From: [Flexibacter] sp. ATCC 35208
GTDB lineage: Bacteria; Bacteroidota; Bacteroidia; Chitinophagales; Chitinophagaceae
DNA length: 64,000 nt
Assembly (NCBI RefSeq): GCF_001975825.1
Contig: NZ_MTKN01000031.1
Location: 1-64,000, forward strand
Direction: 5' to 3'
The notes under the pieces are model-generated. The model saw only the letters and a list, made by a program, of their open reading frames with translations, was not told the DNA's origin and searched no databases. How positions within the stretch are numbered: position 1 is the stretch's first letter; each line of letters starts with the position of its first letter. Shown piece after piece: positions 7,651 through 17,111 of the stretch. The position numbers and the translations under genes were made by a program.

Positions 7651-9300
7651 TTAATTAAGCTGCAATTCCTTCAGTAGTTGTTCATGATTACCGGTGGATA
7701 TTGTATGTACGTGTCCGGAGGTAATATTGGCTTGGTAATCTGCCGGAATATTTTCCGAATTCTGTATTTTATATACGTCTTTAAACCCCGTCAGCACCAC
7801 GTTAATATTCTTTTGAGCCGCTTTTACATCTTTAAATTCCCTGATAGATTCCAGGACATCGAAATCTATATAGGTTGTATTGCTCGCATCGATGACCACG
7901 GTAGTATTTTCCGGCAGGTGATCGAGCGTGAGTAGGATGCTGGCTTTGTTCAGGAAAGATACTTCCTGTGCCAGTTCCAGCTTGATGCTGTCACCATTGT
8001 GGTATTTTTCCTTACGGAAGTAGTAGGAGCTACGCATGTTACCCCTGAGGATGGCAATTACACTCACCGCCATACCAAGTGTGATACCAATCAGGAGGTC
8101 AGTAAATACGATAGCGAGTACAGTTACCACGAAAGGCACCCATTGATACTTACCATTTTTGAACATCTCTTTGAAGATGGAGATCTTGCAGAGCTTATAA
8201 CCGGTCACCAGTAGTACGGCAGCCAGGGTAGCCAGCGGAATCTTGTTCAGGATGGTAGGGATCAGGGCAGCACATACCAGGAGCAGTGTACCATGAGCAA
8301 TAGTAGCGAGTTTGGTACGGCCGCCTGCATTGATATTGGCAGATGAACGTACGATCACTGAGGTGATAGGCAGACCGCCGATCATACCACTTATAATGTT
8401 ACCAATACCCTGTGCCTGCAGTTCACGGTTAGGAGGTGTATGTCTTTTCAGCGGATCCAGTTTATCAGTTGCTTCTACATTGAGTAGTGTTTCTACAGAA
8501 GCGACGATTGCGATGGTAGCGCCTACGATCCAAACTTCCTTGTTGGTGATGGCACTGAAATCAGGTGTGGTAAACTGGCCGATAAAATCTCCAAAGCTAT
8601 TAGGTACCGGCAGGCTCACCAGGTGAGAGGGAGCGATGGCCAGTTTGCTACCTAAAGCAATGAAAATTCCATTCAGCACGACAGCGGTAATTACGGCTAC
8701 CAATGCCGCGGGGATCACCCCTACTTTAGGAATTTTGTTCCAGTAGAGGATGATCAGCACGGAAATAATACAAATCAAAGTCGCACCCAGGTGAATGTGG
8801 TTGATAGTGGACAGCAAAGCAGAGATGCTATTATGGCCGTCTACCTGGATAAAGGTAAAGTCTCCTTCAGAATCAGCATCATAGCCAAAGGCATGTGGAA
8901 GTTGCTTGAGTATAATAATGATACCGATGGCGGTGAGCATCCCTTTGATCACATTGGAAGGGAAGTAGTTGGCTACGGAACCTGCCTTGAGGAGGCCCAG
9001 CGCCAACTGAATCACACCACCGATCACAACTGCCATGAGAAATACGTCGAATACGCCAAACTTGGTGATGGCAGAAAGCACGACAGCAGTAAGACCGGCA
9101 GCAGGACCGCTTACACTCAGCTGTGCGCCGCTGAGGGAGCCAATCACCAGGCCCCCGATAATGCCTGCGATCATACCTGAGAACAGGGGTGCTCCGGATG
9201 CCAGTGCAATACCAAGACATAAAGGCACCGCAATCAAGAATACAACAAGACCGGAAGAGAGGTCGCCTTTGACGTTCGAAAATATATTTTGCCTGCTCAT
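7651..9300 (-). CDS. SulP family anion transporter with STAS domain
   Basis: A 549-residue inner-membrane transporter of the SulP (SLC26) family. About 400 residues of membrane segments come first (SSGLVVFLIAVPLCLGIALA and ASGAPLFSGMIAGIIGG are the signature). A C-terminal STAS domain follows at about 430-549, with TTVVIDASNTTYIDFDVLES. Substrates in the family include sulfate and bicarbonate. Because carbonic anhydrase is encoded 48 bp downstream, bicarbonate is the better guess, but sequence alone does not settle it. An upstream in-frame ATG at 9312 would add four residues; I prefer 9300, which begins at the conserved NIFSN region. Confidence 0.9.
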   Translation of the reverse strand: MSRQNIFSNVKGDLSSGLVVFLIAVPLCLGIALASGAPLFSGMIAGIIGGLVIGSLSGAQLSVSGPAAGLTAVVLSAITKFGVFDVFLMAVVIGGVIQLALGLLKAGSVANYFPSNVIKGMLTAIGIIIILKQLPHAFGYDADSEGDFTFIQVDGHNSISALLSTINHIHLGATLICIISVLIILYWNKIPKVGVIPAALVAVITAVVLNGIFIALGSKLAIAPSHLVSLPVPNSFGDFIGQFTTPDFSAITNKEVWIVGATIAIVASVETLLNVEATDKLDPLKRHTPPNRELQAQGIGNIISGMIGGLPITSVIVRSSANINAGGRTKLATIAHGTLLLVCAALIPTILNKIPLATLAAVLLVTGYKLCKISIFKEMFKNGKYQWVPFVVTVLAIVFTDLLIGITLGMAVSVIAILRGNMRSSYYFRKEKYHNGDSIKLELAQEVSFLNKASILLTLDHLPENTTVVIDASNTTYIDFDVLESIREFKDVKAAQKNINVVLTGFKDVYKIQNSENIPADYQANITSGHVHTISTGNHEQLLKELQLN

Positions 9301-9478
9301 AGTCAATAGCATTTAAATACGCTTGCGCGTGGTTGGTCACAGGAATAGCGATGCCAGTGCGCCTTGTGGCGTGGGCATAACCTTCCTGTTGGAATTTTGT
9401 GTTTGAGTAGTAAATGTGTAAAAGCGGCATCGAAAGGCATACTATGCCTGATGCAAAAGAATTAAAGAAAATGAGCAG

Positions 9479-9769
9479 TTAGCAGTTTGGAGGAGGGCAG
9501 TGTATTTCCCGGGCGGGTCCCTGGGGAATAGCTTCCATTAATGTATAATGGATCTTGCTGAGATAAAGGGAAGGTTCGTGAAGAGAGTGATCATGGTGTT
9601 TCAGCCATTTTAAGTCTTTGGCGATCTTAACTCCATCGTCACCCGAGCACCCATCTGAGGGGTGTTCCTCCACAATCTGATTATTAAACAGTAACCTTCC
9701 CATCTCCTTTATTGGAAGGAGCTGGATACACATCAGTGTAAGAAGGAATATGCCGATAATCTTTTTCAT
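9479..9769 (-). CDS. small exported protein of unknown function
   Basis: A 96-residue protein beginning MKKIIGIFLLTLMCIQLLPI, an N-terminal hydrophobic segment that is either a signal peptide or a membrane anchor. The rest is hydrophilic, with HHDHSLHEP and two cysteines near the C-terminus plus one at DGCSGDDG. The histidine-rich patch hints at metal binding, but this is speculative. I do not recognise the family. Good ATG at 9769; the start lies 34 bp from a perfect inverted repeat that may be an operator. Confidence 0.6.
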   Translation of the reverse strand: MKKIIGIFLLTLMCIQLLPIKEMGRLLFNNQIVEEHPSDGCSGDDGVKIAKDLKWLKHHDHSLHEPSLYLSKIHYTLMEAIPQGPAREIHCPPPNC

Positions 9770-9802
9770 GTGTCTTTACAAAAATAACAAAAGCTGAGAC
9801 GT

Positions 9803-9818
9803 ATCGTAAATATACGAT
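9803..9818. promoter_or_regulatory. candidate operator ATCGTA-N4-TACGAT
   Basis: A perfect 6-bp inverted repeat with a 4-nt AT spacer lies 34-49 bp upstream of the small exported gene (minus strand), in the shared region ahead of padR (plus strand). Its size and placement fit a dimeric regulator site, possibly for the neighbouring PadR protein. Not tested. Confidence 0.4.
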
Positions 9819-9963
9819 TTAAAAATATGTTAAAGATGATTTTTCTTACCGTTCATCATTATTTTTTATTTGCCCTAAAACATTAATTCATTGAATATTA
9901 ATTGTTTATTTCTTTTTAGGTAATAAACAAAGCAAATTATTTTGCTTAAAAAGGTATTGTGTA

Positions 9964-9994
9964 TTGCATAGTAGTATAAAACTCCTTATCTTTG
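9964..9994 (+). promoter_or_regulatory. promoter for padR-pspC
   Basis: TTG at 9964-9966, a 20-nt spacer and TATCTTTG at 9987-9994 match the Bacteroidota -33/-7 pattern. The leader to the padR ATG would be about 60 nt. Confidence 0.65.
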
Positions 9995-10058
9995 AATTGT
10001 AAATATCAAAAACCAATCATAATGCAAATAAGAAGACAATTAATAAAGCTCACTTGCC

Positions 10059-10388
10059 ATGAACATAGATAACACACAATCACAGATGCGAAAGGGCGTG
10101 CTGGAATTTTGCATCCTGAGCATCATCAAGCAAGGAGAAGCTTACCCTTCAGATATCATAGAAAAAATGAAAGAAGCAAAGCTGGATATCCTGGAGGGCA
10201 CTCTTTATCCTTTATTAACACGCTTGAAGAACGCAGAATTACTGAAGTACAGATGGGAAGAAAGTATGTCGGGGCCTCCAAGGAAATATTTCTCCATGAC
10301 CGACAAAGGAGAAGCCTTTTATCTGGACCTGGAAAAGACCTGGAACGAACTGGCAAATGCGGTACATCAGCTAACAAGTAAACAATAA
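10059..10388 (+). CDS. PadR family transcriptional regulator
   Basis: A 109-residue DNA-binding protein with the PadR winged-helix domain: MRKGVLEFCILSIIKQGEAYPSDII (helices 1-2), LDILEGTLYPLLTRLKNAELL (recognition helix) and the wing PPRKYFSMTDKG. These small PadR proteins are dimeric and usually repress their own operon. It is the first gene ahead of a PspC-domain membrane protein 41 bp downstream, an arrangement common in Bacteroidota and suggestive of an envelope-stress switch. A good promoter lies at 9964-9994 and a candidate operator at 9803-9818. Confidence 0.92.
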   Translation: MNIDNTQSQMRKGVLEFCILSIIKQGEAYPSDIIEKMKEAKLDILEGTLYPLLTRLKNAELLKYRWEESMSGPPRKYFSMTDKGEAFYLDLEKTWNELANAVHQLTSKQ

Positions 10389-10429
10389 CAAAATCATCCA
10401 AACTAAAACCTATTAAATAGCAATCAGCA

Positions 10430-12211
10430 ATGAAAAAGATTATTAACATAAACCTGGCCAGCCGCCTTATTCCCATAGAGGATAGCGCATATGAGATATT
10501 GCGGCAATACCTGGACAGTTTGAAAAAATACTTTGCAAGGGAGGAAGGTGCGGATGAGATTGTGAGTGACATTGAAGGCCGGATTGCAGAGATCTTTCTG
10601 GATAAAATAAAGAAAGGTGCTCACTGCATCACTGATGAAGATGTCGTAGGCGTGAAAGCAGTGATGGGTACACCTGACCAGTTTGAAGAAGGCAACGATA
10701 CAAATACCCAACAACAGCAGTCCGCTGCTTCCAACGATCCTATCTACGATAGTTTCCGCACCCGCAAGCGTTTATACCGTGATCCGGATGCGAAGGTACT
10801 GGGCGGTGTGTGTGGAGGTCTGGGTGCTTACCTGAATGTAGACCCGGTTGTCTTCCGTATCATCTTCGCTTTGCTGGCGATTGGTGGTTTCGGTTCCGGC
10901 ATACTGGTATACTTTATTCTTTGGGTTGTAACACCCGAAGCAAATACTGCCGCTGAAAAGCTGCAGATGAGAGGAGAGCGCGTAGATGTGAACAACATCA
11001 GAACTGCTGTACAGGATGAAATTAACGCTACCAAGGCCCACTTAAAGAACATTAAATATGAAGTGCGAAATTTTTCTCAGGGCCGGGGAAGACAAGTTGG
11101 AAATGATATAGAACGCTTTGGCCGTAGCTTATTTGATGTGCTAGGCCGCATTCTTATCGTACTGACTAAGGGCTTCTTTTTCTTCCTGGCTGTAGTCATT
11201 CTCCTCATCCTGCTGTTTGTAGGTGTAATGATCACAGTTGCTTCTCCGGTCCTTCTGCCATTCAAAGCCCTGCTGCTGGCAGGCACATTGCAAAATCTGC
11301 TCTTCTGGCCAGCTGTATTCCTCTTGCTCGGTGTACCGGTTGTAGGGATTATCATATTCATTATCCGCAAGCTCACAGGAGTAAAACAGACTAACCGCTA
11401 TGTGGGGTATACACTCAGCTTCCTCTGGTTCACCGGTTTGATATGTGCTATACTGGTAGGTGTGTCTGTGGCCAAAGATTTCAGATTACGTAATACCGTA
11501 AAAGAAAATTTTGCCCTTGTGCAACCTTCTAAGGGGAAGATCGTCTTTAAAGAGGCAGAGAACCTGGTTCAGGTAGAAGAAACTTTCTTTGACGATGACC
11601 TGAAGCTCGCTGACGATACTGTTATCATTAATAACTATCGTTTGAGTGTCGAGAAAAGCAAGAATGACAGTTTCTATATTGAAGTACAACGTAGCTCCCG
11701 GGGACGCAGCATTGCACAGGCAAGAACGCTGGCAAGAGAGATCTCTTATCCGATCACACAGCAGGACAGCGTGATTTACCTGCCTGCAGGTATCTCTATC
11801 CCAAGAAACAGTAAGTTCCGTGACCAGCGCGTACGCATCATTGTACGGGTACCGGTTAACAAACAGGTGGAAATGGACAGCAAAGTTCGTGACCACTACC
11901 ATAACTGGAACTGGGATTGGGACAACGATTGGGATGATCATCACCGTTGGGACGATAATGACGACAACGATGATAACAATGACGACGGCGTACATGTACT
12001 GAAAATGACTCCTGACGGAATCGATAAGAAGGACAACAACCGTGTAACAGACAAAGATTCTTTAGAAAATAATTACCGCTACAAAGGAAAACAGGAGCGT
12101 AACACGACGCCGGTAGAAGATACCAGCAAGTCAGCGAACGCTACCAGCAAAGGAAAAGTAGCCTTTGAAGGAGATGCCATCAGCTACAGCCTTTTCAACC
12201 TTTTAAGCTAA
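10430..12211 (+). CDS. PspC domain membrane protein
   Basis: A 593-residue inner-membrane protein. The N-terminal 95 residues are soluble (NLASRLIPIEDSAYEILRQY). A PspC domain follows at about 108-170 with RKRLYRDPDAKVLGGVCGGL and a transmembrane helix. Then come a linker and three or four more membrane segments (about 240-350). Last is a periplasmic or cytoplasmic beta-rich tail with an Asp/Trp-rich stretch (WDWDNDWDDHHRWDDNDD) at about 490-515. PspC proteins act in phage-shock type envelope stress. Gene order padR-pspC implies control by PadR. The acidic tail is low complexity, so alignments there will be unreliable. Confidence 0.88.
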   Translation: MKKIININLASRLIPIEDSAYEILRQYLDSLKKYFAREEGADEIVSDIEGRIAEIFLDKIKKGAHCITDEDVVGVKAVMGTPDQFEEGNDTNTQQQQSAASNDPIYDSFRTRKRLYRDPDAKVLGGVCGGLGAYLNVDPVVFRIIFALLAIGGFGSGILVYFILWVVTPEANTAAEKLQMRGERVDVNNIRTAVQDEINATKAHLKNIKYEVRNFSQGRGRQVGNDIERFGRSLFDVLGRILIVLTKGFFFFLAVVILLILLFVGVMITVASPVLLPFKALLLAGTLQNLLFWPAVFLLLGVPVVGIIIFIIRKLTGVKQTNRYVGYTLSFLWFTGLICAILVGVSVAKDFRLRNTVKENFALVQPSKGKIVFKEAENLVQVEETFFDDDLKLADDTVIINNYRLSVEKSKNDSFYIEVQRSSRGRSIAQARTLAREISYPITQQDSVIYLPAGISIPRNSKFRDQRVRIIVRVPVNKQVEMDSKVRDHYHNWNWDWDNDWDDHHRWDDNDDNDDNNDDGVHVLKMTPDGIDKKDNNRVTDKDSLENNYRYKGKQERNTTPVEDTSKSANATSKGKVAFEGDAISYSLFNLLS

Positions 12212-12254
12212 GCTTTTCATCACAATAAGTTCAATAGTTAAAGAAATGGAAATT

Positions 12255-12280
12255 ACCACGGTCTTCACCGTGGTTTTTTA
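12255..12280 (+). terminator. intrinsic terminator after pspC gene
   Basis: ACCACGG and CCGTGGT (12255-12274) form a 7-bp stem with loop TCTTCA, followed by TTTTT and an AT-rich stretch. It lies 44 bp past the pspC stop. Confidence 0.85.
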
Positions 12281-12362
12281 TTTAACGATCTTTTTCCCGA
12301 ATTGATCAAACAGCTGACATTTAAATGCCTAGTTTTGTTTTTTTAACCGTCGACGATAAGGA

Positions 12363-14498
12363 ATGCAGGCTACAAAAACTGGAAAGATCAATATTGCGCT
12401 GGTAGGGAATCCGAATAGTGGCAAAAGCTCGTTATTTAATGCTTTGACAGGACTGAACCAGAAGGTTGGTAATTTCCCGGGGGTTACTGTTGATAAGAAA
12501 ACGGGTGCAGCCAATATCTCTGCCACACTTCAGGCCAACATTATTGACCTGCCCGGTACCTATAGCCTTTATCCCAAAAGTGCCGATGAATTAGTAACGT
12601 ACGATGTACTGGTAAATCCTCAGGGAGAGGAAATTCCAGACATTATCCTCATTATTGCCGACGCTTCCAATCTGAAACGTAACCTCCTCTTTTGTTCCCA
12701 GATTATAGACCTGAAGATCCCCGTTATCATTGGCCTGACCATGATGGACATTGCCCGTAAGAAGGGTGTGGAAATCGATGAAGCCGGTCTGGAAAGAGAA
12801 TTGGGTGTACCAGTGGTATCCATCAATCCCCGCAAGAACAAGGGACTCCCGGAACTGAAAAAGATTATAGAACTCGTAACCCGGGAAAAACAGGCTGTTC
12901 CTCCCCGGGATTTTATAGATAGCCGTGCCCTGGCTCCTGAGCTGATCACCGATATTAAAAAGATAGTACCGGTGAAGAGTGATTATGCTGCTATGCACAT
13001 TGCCGTGAATCACAATGAACTGCACTTCCTGAACAAGGCACAAAAAGAAACCATTACCCAGGCAATTCAGACCCACCAGTTTAATAAAACCAAGGTACAG
13101 GCGGATGAGATCATGCAGCGCTATGCGCGTATCAAGCATATCATGCGCAACTCGGTGGTAGAGGCAGATCCTTTGCAGAAACAGTTACAGACAGAGAAGA
13201 TCGACGATCTGCTCCTGCACCGTTTCTGGGGGTATGTGATCCTGCTGGGGATCATGGCCATCATGTTCCAGAGCATTTTCTGGCTGGCGTCTTTTCCAAT
13301 GGACTGGATTGAAGGTGGATTTGGCGCACTGAGTGGCTGGCTTTCTGACGTACTGCCACAGAATCAAATCTCCGACATCTTTATTAATGGTATCATCGCC
13401 GGTTTGGGTGGAATTGCGGTATTCGTACCACAGATCATGATCCTCTTTGGATTCATCACCATTCTGGAAGATACCGGTTATATGGCCAGAATCAGTTTCC
13501 TCACAGATCGCCTGATGCGTCAGGTAGGTTTGAATGGGAAGTCTGTAATGCCGCTGATCAGTGGGGTGGCTTGTGCCGTACCTGCTATCATGGCAACACG
13601 TAATATTGAAAACAGGAAAGAAAGGCTGATTACAATTCTGATCACACCACTCATGAGTTGCTCTGCCCGTCTGCCTATTTATACTGTGATGATTGCCCTT
13701 GTAATTCCTGACAAACCTGTACTAGGCATTCTCAATTTGCAGGGTGTGGTGATGATGGGGCTATACCTGTTGGGTTTTGTAATGGCATTGATCATTGCAG
13801 CGATCCTCAAACTGTTTGTCAGGATAAAGGAAAAGAGCTACTTCATTATGGAACTGCCGGTATACCGTGCTCCCCGCTGGATGAATGTAGGCACCACCAT
13901 GCTCCAAAAGGCAAAGATCTTTATTATGGATGCCGGTAAGGTGATCATGGTTATCTCCATTATCCTCTGGTTCCTGGCATCGTATGGACCTTCGAAAAAG
14001 ATGGAGGCGGTCGCTACCAGATACGAACAACTAAAAGCAGCACAACCTGATAAAATTGAAGCCCTGGATAGGGAAGAGGCCATGGAAAAACTGGCAAATT
14101 CCTATGCTGGTGGATTGGGCCATGCAATAGAACCTGCTATCCGTCCACTGGGTTTTGATTGGAAGATCGGTATTGCATTGATTACTTCCTTTGCCGCCCG
14201 TGAGGTATTTGTGGGTACTATGGCTACATTGTATAGTGTGGGTGAATCGGAAGAAGACAATGATGCTACTTTAAGACAAAAGATGAGCAGCGCTACCTGG
14301 AGAGATGGGCGACCTGTGTACACACTGGCGAGTGGCGTATCGCTGATGCTTTTTTATGCCTTTGCCATGCAGTGTATGAGTACACTGGCGATTGTGAAGA
14401 GAGAAACCAGGTCGTGGAAGTTGCCCGCCATTCAGTTTGTATATATGACAGCATTGGCTTACCTGAGTAGTTTGCTGGCATTCCAGCTGTTGAGTTAA
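12363..14498 (+). CDS. feoB: ferrous iron transporter FeoB
   Basis: A 711-residue inner-membrane Fe(II) transporter with an N-terminal G-protein domain. G1 is GNPNSGKS (15-22), G2 lies in the GNFPGVTVDKKTG segment, and G3 is DLPGTYSLYP. The G4 position reads TMMD (126-129), where most FeoB proteins have NxxD, so Thr replaces the guanine-contacting Asn. The membrane part has both gate/core regions (VPQIMILFGFITILEDTGYMAR; SGVACAVPAIMATRNIENRKER; LMSCSARLPIYTV). No feoA gene or FeoA-like SH3 domain is present next to it. The gene stands alone between a terminator and the M28 peptidase gene. Confidence 0.93.
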   Translation: MQATKTGKINIALVGNPNSGKSSLFNALTGLNQKVGNFPGVTVDKKTGAANISATLQANIIDLPGTYSLYPKSADELVTYDVLVNPQGEEIPDIILIIADASNLKRNLLFCSQIIDLKIPVIIGLTMMDIARKKGVEIDEAGLERELGVPVVSINPRKNKGLPELKKIIELVTREKQAVPPRDFIDSRALAPELITDIKKIVPVKSDYAAMHIAVNHNELHFLNKAQKETITQAIQTHQFNKTKVQADEIMQRYARIKHIMRNSVVEADPLQKQLQTEKIDDLLLHRFWGYVILLGIMAIMFQSIFWLASFPMDWIEGGFGALSGWLSDVLPQNQISDIFINGIIAGLGGIAVFVPQIMILFGFITILEDTGYMARISFLTDRLMRQVGLNGKSVMPLISGVACAVPAIMATRNIENRKERLITILITPLMSCSARLPIYTVMIALVIPDKPVLGILNLQGVVMMGLYLLGFVMALIIAAILKLFVRIKEKSYFIMELPVYRAPRWMNVGTTMLQKAKIFIMDAGKVIMVISIILWFLASYGPSKKMEAVATRYEQLKAAQPDKIEALDREEAMEKLANSYAGGLGHAIEPAIRPLGFDWKIGIALITSFAAREVFVGTMATLYSVGESEEDNDATLRQKMSSATWRDGRPVYTLASGVSLMLFYAFAMQCMSTLAIVKRETRSWKLPAIQFVYMTALAYLSSLLAFQLLS

Positions 14499-14565
14499 TA
14501 CTTTTTTCCGGCAGGGTGATAGCGCAGTGAAATAGTTTATATTGCGAACTATCATCCAGCTGATT

Positions 14566-15468
14566 ATGAAAACAACCATATTGTGTGCCCTGTTACTGAC
14601 AGGTGTATTTGCAAAAGCGCAGACCAATATCGATTCTGTTCAACTCATTAAAGACATCCGCACTTTATCGTCCGATAAATTTGAAGGCCGCCGCACTGGC
14701 ACAAAAGGCAGCCGGATGGCCCAGTTCTATCTCTTAGATCGTTTCAAACAATCTGGTTTACAGCCTTTTAATAAGACCTACGAGTATCCTTTTTATTTCA
14801 GAGAGGGAGATAGGCAGGTAATGGGTACCAATCTGTATGGCTATATCAAAGGCAAGTCAGATTCCATAATCGTCATCACCGCGCACTACGATCACTTAGG
14901 AATTAAGAAAGATCAGGCAGGAAAAGACAGCATCTACAATGGTGCAGACGATAATGCTTCGGGCGTAGGTAGTCTGCTGGCGGTGCTGGGATATTTTAAG
15001 AAACATGCACCGCAACATACGCTCATCTTTGCCGCTTTTGATGGTGAGGAAGAAGGGCTGAAAGGTGCAGCCGCTTTTCTGAAACAACCTCCTGTAGCAG
15101 CTAACCGTTTTATCCTGAATGTAAATCTGGATATGGTAAGCCGGAATGATAAAAACGAACTGTACGTATGTGGCGTGACGCCGTATCCTTTTTTGAAGAC
15201 GTTTGTGGATCCAGCCACAGCAAAATCCAGCACAGTAAAACTAATAGCAGGTCACGATCATAAAGAAGATGGTGGTCAAAACTGGATCAGCCAGAGTGAT
15301 CAGTATGAATTCCATAAACAGAAGATTCCATTTTTATATTTCGGGGTAGAAGATCATCCTGACTATCACCAGCTTGGTGATGAATTTGAGCATATTCAAC
15401 CATCTTTTTATTATCAGGCTACAAATCACATCCTGAATGTGGTGTTGGCTGCAGACAAGGGACTATAA
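14566..15468 (+). CDS. secreted M28 family metallopeptidase
   Basis: A 300-residue zinc aminopeptidase-like protein with a signal peptide (MKTTILCALLLTGVFAKAQ). The M28 metal-site motifs are all visible: ITAHYDHLG (His, Asp), NGADDNASG (bridging Asp), DGEEEGLKG (catalytic Glu pair), NLDMVSRND, and a late His in FGVEDHPDYHQ. It probably trims amino acids from peptides outside the cytoplasm. I chose the ATG at 14566; a TTG eight codons upstream extends the frame but spoils the signal peptide. Its stop overlaps the convergent DUF922 gene by 6 bp. Confidence 0.9.
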   Translation: MKTTILCALLLTGVFAKAQTNIDSVQLIKDIRTLSSDKFEGRRTGTKGSRMAQFYLLDRFKQSGLQPFNKTYEYPFYFREGDRQVMGTNLYGYIKGKSDSIIVITAHYDHLGIKKDQAGKDSIYNGADDNASGVGSLLAVLGYFKKHAPQHTLIFAAFDGEEEGLKGAAAFLKQPPVAANRFILNVNLDMVSRNDKNELYVCGVTPYPFLKTFVDPATAKSSTVKLIAGHDHKEDGGQNWISQSDQYEFHKQKIPFLYFGVEDHPDYHQLGDEFEHIQPSFYYQATNHILNVVLAADKGL

Positions 15469-16038
15469 AGCTTTGAGCGAATCAGAGATAGCCTGTCGCC
15501 ACCGATACTGGGCGATATAGTTTTGTCCATGGCTGGTTTCATTGTCATAAGCTTTCTGTAACCGATTCATTTCCCTGAAGAATTCGATGTATTCGTATTG
15601 GATCATGCTGTCGTAGTCTTCGGCAGTGAGTGCCATATGTGTGACCTTTTTCCTGAACCGCATGGCCACCAGCCAGGTAATGTCGAAGTGCAGTTGTTCG
15701 TGTGCCAGGCTGTAATCATCCCTCACAGCAGGGGTCACCCAGGAAGCGCTTTTGATATGAAATGTCTGTAGCGTGAGGTTGATGTAGAGGGTATCCTTTT
15801 TTCGGATACTGCCCCCTTCGTAGGCAAAGCTGCTGTAAGATACGGCGCCGCTCCTTGGGTGGGCCGGCGGGGTCGCCTGAAAATCGGACCATTGCAGTTT
15901 TCTATCAGATTGATAAAAGAGTGTATCAGATTGAGAATTCTCTGGCCTGTTGTCGGGTACAAAGACAACTTTGATGATGGGGTTGGCACTCATCAGCGAT
16001 CCCCAAAGGCAACAGGTCCATATGATTTTACTGAGCAC
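15463..16038 (-). CDS. DUF922 family protein, putative zinc protease
   Basis: A 191-residue exported protein. The N-terminus (LSKIIWTCCLWGSLMSANP) is hydrophobic and likely a signal peptide; the start codon is GTG. The body matches DUF922: the DRKLQWSDFQATPP segment, then LAHEQLHFDIT, which carries an HExxH-like HEQLH zinc motif. The family is predicted to be metal-dependent proteases but activity is not established. It is transcribed away from paaA (52 bp between the starts) and converges on the M28 peptidase gene. Confidence 0.75.
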   Translation of the reverse strand: MLSKIIWTCCLWGSLMSANPIIKVVFVPDNRPENSQSDTLFYQSDRKLQWSDFQATPPAHPRSGAVSYSSFAYEGGSIRKKDTLYINLTLQTFHIKSASWVTPAVRDDYSLAHEQLHFDITWLVAMRFRKKVTHMALTAEDYDSMIQYEYIEFFREMNRLQKAYDNETSHGQNYIAQYRWRQAISDSLKAL

Positions 16039-16089
16039 AATTTAAAGGTACATTTTTCGTAACTTACAGGTTACCAAAACAATCACACT

Positions 16090-17091
16090 ATGTACGGTGG
16101 TGGATACATCTTTGAAGAGCCGAAACGGCAACCCCAGTCTACACAGGACCAGGACGACCCCGAAAAACTGGCCGCTTTTGAAAAGCGCATTGCTAACGGG
16201 GAAAAAATCGAACCCGGCGACTGGATGCCGGCCGAATATCGCAAGCAATTGATCCGGCTCATAGAGCAGCACGCTCATTCCGAAATCATCGGCGCTCTGC
16301 CAGAAGGCACCTGGATCACCCGTGCTCCCGGTTTTAAGCGCAAACTGGCGCTCATAGCCAAGGTACAGGATGAAATTGGCCATGGCCAATTGCTCTACAA
16401 TGCAGCAGAGACCCTTGGCAAATCGAGGGAAGCAATGATCAACGACCTGCTCAGTGGCAAGTCTAAATACTCCAATGTATTTAATTATCCTGCTGAGACC
16501 TGGGCAGATGTGACTGTGATCGGTTTCCTGATCGATGCTGCGGCTATAGTGAACCAGGTGGCGAATGCCAAAGGATCTTACGGCCCTTACTGCCGGGCAC
16601 TGGAACGCATTTGTTATGAAGAAAGTTTTCACCTCAAGCAGGGACATGATGCTTTCATAGAACTGGCCGCGGGTACCCCTGCGCAGAAAGCAATGCTGCA
16701 GGATGCGCTGAACCGCTGGTGGCAACCGATTATGCACTTCTTTGGCCCTCCTGACAAAGCTTCTAACCACAGTGAAAAGCTGATGCAATGGAAGGTGAAG
16801 ATGGCCAGCAATGATGATATGCGTAATCAGTTCCTGGATGCTTATGTTCCGAAGATATTAGAGTTGGGGATGACCCTGCCTGATCCATTATTGAAGAAGA
16901 ACCCGGATACCGGCAAATGGGAGTATTCTGACCCGGACTGGGATCTGTTTTTCGAAGTGATCAAAGGAAATGGCCCTTGCAATAAAGAAAGACTGGACGT
17001 AAGAAAATGGGCGGAAGAAAATGGCCGCTGGATCAGAAAAGCCCTGATGCGACCAGAAGAAATGAAACGACAAACAGCCCCCGTAGCTTAA
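16090..17091 (+). CDS. paaA: 1,2-phenylacetyl-CoA epoxidase subunit PaaA
   Basis: The 333-residue catalytic di-iron subunit of the PaaABC(E) monooxygenase, which epoxidises the ring of phenylacetyl-CoA in aerobic phenylacetate breakdown. The ferritin-like ligand motifs are visible in [15 protein letters not shown] (ExxH) and [16 protein letters not shown] (ExxH). The N-terminal MYGGGYIFE and the C-terminal [16 protein letters not shown] are typical. It is first of a paaABCD run with short gaps (20 bp to paaB). A GTAAC-N6-GTTAC dyad at 16059-16074, directly upstream, could be an operator but is short. Confidence 0.95.
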   Translation: MYGGGYIFEEPKRQPQSTQDQDDPEKLAAFEKRIANGEKIEPGDWMPAEYRKQLIRLIEQHAHSEIIGALPEGTWITRAPGFKRKLALIAKVQDEIGHGQLLYNAAETLGKSREAMINDLLSGKSKYSNVFNYPAETWADVTVIGFLIDAAAIVNQVANAKGSYGPYCRALERICYEESFHLKQGHDAFIELAAGTPAQKAMLQDALNRWWQPIMHFFGPPDKASNHSEKLMQWKVKMASNDDMRNQFLDAYVPKILELGMTLPDPLLKKNPDTGKWEYSDPDWDLFFEVIKGNGPCNKERLDVRKWAEENGRWIRKALMRPEEMKRQTAPVA

Positions 17092-17111
17092 CAAGTATTT
17101 TTTTCACGATT

